Source: Rickettsiales bacterium (GTDB lineage: Bacteria; Pseudomonadota; Alphaproteobacteria; TMED109). Taken from it: DNA of 8,083 nt. This document shows positions 5,260-8,083 of this stretch, piece after piece. The notes below the pieces were generated by a model, which was not told where the DNA came from, ran no database searches, and was given only the letters and a program-made list of their open reading frames with translations. The number at the start of each line of letters is the position of its first letter. Within the stretch, counting starts at the first letter, position 1. The DNA lies in NCBI GenBank assembly GCA_002689905.1, contig NZIN01000055.1:1-8083 (forward strand), written 5' to 3'. A program made the position numbers and the translations under genes.

Positions 5260-6375
5260 ATGAAAGCTATTATAGATAAAAAGAAATTAATGCAGGCTTT
5301 ATCTCATTTACATGGAGTAGTAGAAAAGAGAAATACGATTCCAATATTAGCTAATGTTTTAATTGAAGCTAAGGATAATTCTATATCTTTAGCAGCAACA
5401 GACATGGAGATTGCTGAAGTGCAAAAAGTTACATGTGAAGTTGATCAAGACGGTATTATAACTACACCTGCTCATGTTCTTCACGATATTGTCAGAAAGT
5501 TACCTGAAAATGCTAGGATAGAACTAGAGAGTTTTGAAGGAAAAAAATTGGATATCAAAACTGATAAAATTTCTTTTTCATTAATGTGTTTAAACCCTAA
5601 AGATTATCCAGATATACATTCTGGTGATTTTCCAAATGGTTTTGAAATAGAAGCCGAGAGGTTATCTAGGTTAATAGATAAAACCCTGTTTTCTGTTTCA
5701 ACCGAAGAAACAAGATATTATCTGAATGGTATTTATATTCATGCAGTAAAAGAAGATAGCAATGAAAAGTTTAGAGTCGTTGCTACAGATGGACATAGGC
5801 TTTCAAGATTAAGTACGGAGCTACCTTTAAATGCTAATGATTTGCAGGGTGTTATTATCCCCAGAAAGACAGTTACAGAATTAAGAAAAATCATAGACAG
5901 TAAACAGAATATTGTAAAAATACAAATCTCAAAAAATAAAATTAGGTTCATAATTGATAATATAACTTTAACATCTAAATTATTAGATGGTGCTTTTCCA
6001 GATTATGAAAAAGTAATACCTAATAACAATAAAAAAGAACTTATTATAGATAACAAAGAGTTTATTGATGCAGTTGATAGAGTATCTACACTTTCTTCTG
6101 ATAGAACTAGAGCAATTAAATTCGAACTTAAAAATAAATCATTAACTATAAGTGCTGAAAACCCAGATCAAGGGAGTGCTAAGGAACATATTAATGTTCA
6201 TTACACTGGAGATGATTTAGAAATAGGTTTTAATTCTAGATACTTACTAGATATAGCAAAACAGATAAGTGGGGCTCAAATAAAGTTTTTACTTTCAGAT
6301 AAACTTTCGCCTACATTGATATTTGATGATGATGACAAACAAGCCCTATATTTATTAATGCCAATGCATATATAG
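5260..6375 (+). CDS. dnaN: DNA polymerase III beta subunit (sliding clamp)
   Basis: Ring-shaped dimer that encircles DNA and tethers polymerase III, MutS, ligase, Hda and other clamp-binding partners. At 371 residues it matches the usual ~370, built from three repeats of the same fold. Visible family landmarks are the N-terminal MKAIIDKKKLMQALSHLHGVV with RNTIPILANVLIEA (24-37), SLAATDMEI near 43-51, the VSTEETRYYLNGI segment opening the second domain, the ATDGHRLS motif (about 175-182), PRKTVTEL, FPDYEKVIP (about 246-254), and the C-terminal MPM (367-369) that forms part of the clamp-binding pocket. The ATG at 5260 has a weak AGG eight bases upstream. It follows dnaA after a 99-bp gap carrying its own promoter, and recF begins 15 bp downstream, so dnaN and recF are likely in one transcript. 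Nothing is missing. Confidence 0.97.
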   Translation: MKAIIDKKKLMQALSHLHGVVEKRNTIPILANVLIEAKDNSISLAATDMEIAEVQKVTCEVDQDGIITTPAHVLHDIVRKLPENARIELESFEGKKLDIKTDKISFSLMCLNPKDYPDIHSGDFPNGFEIEAERLSRLIDKTLFSVSTEETRYYLNGIYIHAVKEDSNEKFRVVATDGHRLSRLSTELPLNANDLQGVIIPRKTVTELRKIIDSKQNIVKIQISKNKIRFIIDNITLTSKLLDGAFPDYEKVIPNNNKKELIIDNKEFIDAVDRVSTLSSDRTRAIKFELKNKSLTISAENPDQGSAKEHINVHYTGDDLEIGFNSRYLLDIAKQISGAQIKFLLSDKLSPTLIFDDDDKQALYLLMPMHI

Positions 6376-6390
6376 ATGAGATTTTAACTA

Positions 6391-7524
6391 ATGTTAAATG
6401 AGACTGTAAAAGAAGATTATAATCATATTGATAATCTTAGAGTAAGAGACTTTAGAAGTCATCAAGATATACAGTTAAGACCTGGTAAAGCATCAGTGTT
6501 AATAGTTGGAGCCAATGGTGTAGGAAAAACTAGTATTTTAGAAGCTATATCAATATTTTCTTATGGAAAAGGAATTAGAAATGCTAAGTTTTATGATATG
6601 ATTAATAAAGATAAAGATAATTTTTCAGTAGATTTAGATTTAAATATAAAAAATAATTTTATATTAGAATATCAAACGTCATATAACAGAATTAATAGGG
6701 TTAGAAAAGTTTTAATAAATAATAAGGAAACCTCAGCTACACACACACGAAAAAATATTCCAATGTTGTGGATAGCTCCTTATACTGAGAAAATTTTTAC
6801 TGGTTCTGCTTCTTCGAGAAGGGTCTTTATAGATAAGATTGTAACCATTTTTGATGGAGAACATTCTAGTAGATTAAATCAATATGAAAAGCATCTAAAA
6901 CAGAGGACTAAACTTTTGAAGGATAGATCAGAAGATGTGCATTGGATGGATGCATTAGAAAAACAATTATCCAGTCTATCTGTAGCAGTAAGCTCTTCTA
7001 GGCTTGAAACACTAGATAGGTTAGCTTGCCACTTAACTAACTCAGTTGAAATATTTCCTAAATTAGAAATATCCTTTACTGATTCTATAGAAAATAGATT
7101 AGTAAAAAGTCCTGCCATAGATGTTGAAGAAAATTTAAGAGATGAATATTTGAATAGTAGAGAAATTGATAGATTACTGGGAGGTAGCAGAGTAGGTTGT
7201 CATAAAACTGACCTAGTAATAAAAAATATAAATAAAAATCTCTCTGCAGAAATGTGTTCTTCAGGAGAACAAAAATCATTACTAATTTCACTGATATTAG
7301 CAGCCTCAACTGCATATCTAGAGTATAAAAAAAAATCGCCAATAATTTTACTTGATGAAGTTTTTACACATCTAGATTTTGCAAAAAAATCTAGTCTATT
7401 AGAAAAATTAATTGAACTAGATTCTCAAATTTGGATAACAGCAACAGAAAATGAAAATTTTTTTCAAAATAAGAGAAATTTTTGTTATCATCACCTAACA
7501 AAAAATGGATTTCAAAATGGCTAG
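6391..7524 (+). CDS. recF: DNA replication and repair protein RecF
   Basis: SMC-like ABC ATPase that binds gapped DNA and, with RecO and RecR, loads RecA for recombinational repair and restart of stalled forks. The protein has 377 residues, slightly longer than the typical ~360, partly from a leader of about 12 residues before the usual start (IDNLRVRDFRSHQ, 13-25). It shows Walker A GANGVGKTS (40-48), the ABC signature SSGEQKSLL (290-298), and Walker B with D-loop IILLDEVFTHLD (318-329). The middle region contains FIDKIV and the helical arm seen in RecF. An in-frame TAA at 6385-6387 rules out a longer protein, and the ATG at 6391 has only a poor Shine-Dalgarno (GAG), so translation may depend on dnaN read-through; dnaN ends 15 bp before. 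Its 3' end overlaps gyrB. No motif is damaged. Confidence 0.95.
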   Translation: MLNETVKEDYNHIDNLRVRDFRSHQDIQLRPGKASVLIVGANGVGKTSILEAISIFSYGKGIRNAKFYDMINKDKDNFSVDLDLNIKNNFILEYQTSYNRINRVRKVLINNKETSATHTRKNIPMLWIAPYTEKIFTGSASSRRVFIDKIVTIFDGEHSSRLNQYEKHLKQRTKLLKDRSEDVHWMDALEKQLSSLSVAVSSSRLETLDRLACHLTNSVEIFPKLEISFTDSIENRLVKSPAIDVEENLRDEYLNSREIDRLLGGSRVGCHKTDLVIKNINKNLSAEMCSSGEQKSLLISLILAASTAYLEYKKKSPIILLDEVFTHLDFAKKSSLLEKLIELDSQIWITATENENFFQNKRNFCYHHLTKNGFQNG

Positions 7525-8083
7525 TAAAAAAAATCAGTCTAACAAAGCTTATAATGCAGATTCAATCAAAGTTCTTAAAGGATTGGAGGCTGTAAGAAAA
7601 AGGCCTGGAATGTATATTGGTGATACTGATGATGGGAGTGGATTACATCATATGGTTTTTGAGGTTGTAGACAACTCTATTGATGAAGCTCTAGCAGGAC
7701 ATTGTGACGAGATTATAGTTTCAATAAATAAAGACGGATCAGTGACTGTGCAGGATAATGGAAGAGGAATTCCTATCGACAAACATGAAGAAGGCGCATC
7801 CGCTGCAGAAGTGATTATGACAAAGCTACATGCAGGAGGAAAGTTTGATGATAATTCTTATAAAGTTTCTGGAGGGCTTCATGGAGTTGGAGTTTCAGTA
7901 GTTAATGCTTTATCAAATAAACTAATTTTAGAAATTTTTAGGGAGGGAGATGTTTATGAAATTCACTTTTCAGAAGGAAATACAACAGAGCCTTTAAAGA
8001 AAAAAGGAAAATCAAAAATTAAAAATGGAACAAAAATTACCTTTTATCCTTCAGAAAAGATATTTTCTAATATTAATTTTGAA
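7517..8083 (+). CDS. gyrB: DNA gyrase subunit B (5' part, cut by right edge)
   Basis: ATPase subunit of the type II topoisomerase that introduces negative supercoils; partner of GyrA. The first 189 codons, most of the GHKL ATPase domain, are present from a usual ~800. Visible elements are VLKGLEAVRKRPGMYIG (19-35), FEVVDNSIDEALAG (48-61) with the catalytic Glu49 and Mg-binding Asn53, VTVQDNGRGIP (76-86) with the adenine-contacting Asp80, the ATP lid VSGGLHGVGVSVVNALS, and the GTKITFYPS segment. The Arg in FREGD is at the position of E. coli Arg136, linked to coumarin resistance when mutated; it is unchanged. Two in-frame starts exist: ATG 7505 (20-nt overlap with recF) and ATG 7517 (8-nt overlap, ATGGCTAG including the recF stop). 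I chose 7517 for its shorter overlap and MASKK start. No good Shine-Dalgarno is seen, so coupling to recF is likely. Confidence 0.95.
   Translation, partial: MASKKNQSNKAYNADSIKVLKGLEAVRKRPGMYIGDTDDGSGLHHMVFEVVDNSIDEALAGHCDEIIVSINKDGSVTVQDNGRGIPIDKHEEGASAAEVIMTKLHAGGKFDDNSYKVSGGLHGVGVSVVNALSNKLILEIFREGDVYEIHFSEGNTTEPLKKKGKSKIKNGTKITFYPSEKIFSNINFE

Noticed and set aside
5739..5951. Minus-strand open frame of 70 codons opposite dnaN
   Set aside because: Antisense to the conserved second clamp domain, with no start signals.
6739..6750. Short CA repeat in recF
   Set aside because: Only a few units long and within coding frame; no sign of slippage or frame damage.
5602..6774. Scattered DnaA-box-like 9-mers in dnaN (TTATCCAGA) and recF (TGTGGATAG)
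   Set aside because: Single, widely separated, one-mismatch matches inside conserved codons; expected by chance.
7085..7342. Minus-strand open frame of 85 codons opposite recF, hydrophobic
   Set aside because: Antisense shadow of the conserved C-terminal half of recF; the hydrophobic look comes from AT-rich complement codons.

Overview
The window is ordinary core-genome DNA from a very AT-rich bacterium, most likely an alphaproteobacterium with a small, streamlined genome (SAR11/HIMB59-like or another low-GC lineage; the exact group cannot be fixed from the sequence alone). The case rests on three things: the neighbourhood coaBC-ubiE / mutM-ech-rpsT-dnaA, which is an alphaproteobacterial arrangement; an enoyl-CoA hydratase that resembles the mitochondrial short-chain crotonase along its whole length; and alphaproteobacterial-looking UbiE, MutM and DnaA. 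Intergenic spaces are tiny, codons are A/T-rich, and nothing suggests horizontal transfer, phage or transposons.

Layout. Positions 1-1706 are on the minus strand: ubiE (ubiquinone/menaquinone C-methyltransferase), whose stop codon directly abuts the start of coaBC (coenzyme A biosynthesis). coaBC runs off the left edge and lacks its C-terminus. A 24-bp divergent gap follows, and everything to the right is on the plus strand. First come mutM (DNA glycosylase), ech (enoyl-CoA hydratase, TTG start) and rpsT (ribosomal protein S20), which ends in a weak hairpin plus T-run. Then comes the replication block dnaA - dnaN - recF - gyrB; gyrB overlaps the end of recF and is cut by the right edge.

How it fits together. 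DnaA (initiator), DnaN (sliding clamp), RecF (gap repair loader) and GyrB (gyrase ATPase subunit) form the classical initiation/repair cluster. Regulation visible in the DNA: an extended -10 promoter ahead of dnaN; a perfect inverted repeat and a one-mismatch DnaA box at the dnaA start; good Shine-Dalgarno sites for ech, rpsT and (for the preferred downstream GTG start) dnaA; and little or no leader room for mutM and ubiE. No cluster of DnaA boxes marking oriC was found.

I found no undescribed system. The points worth a second look are local: the absence of ubiB between ubiE and coaBC, substitutions in CoaBC and UbiE motifs, the dnaA leader structure and start choice, and the compressed divergent promoter region.
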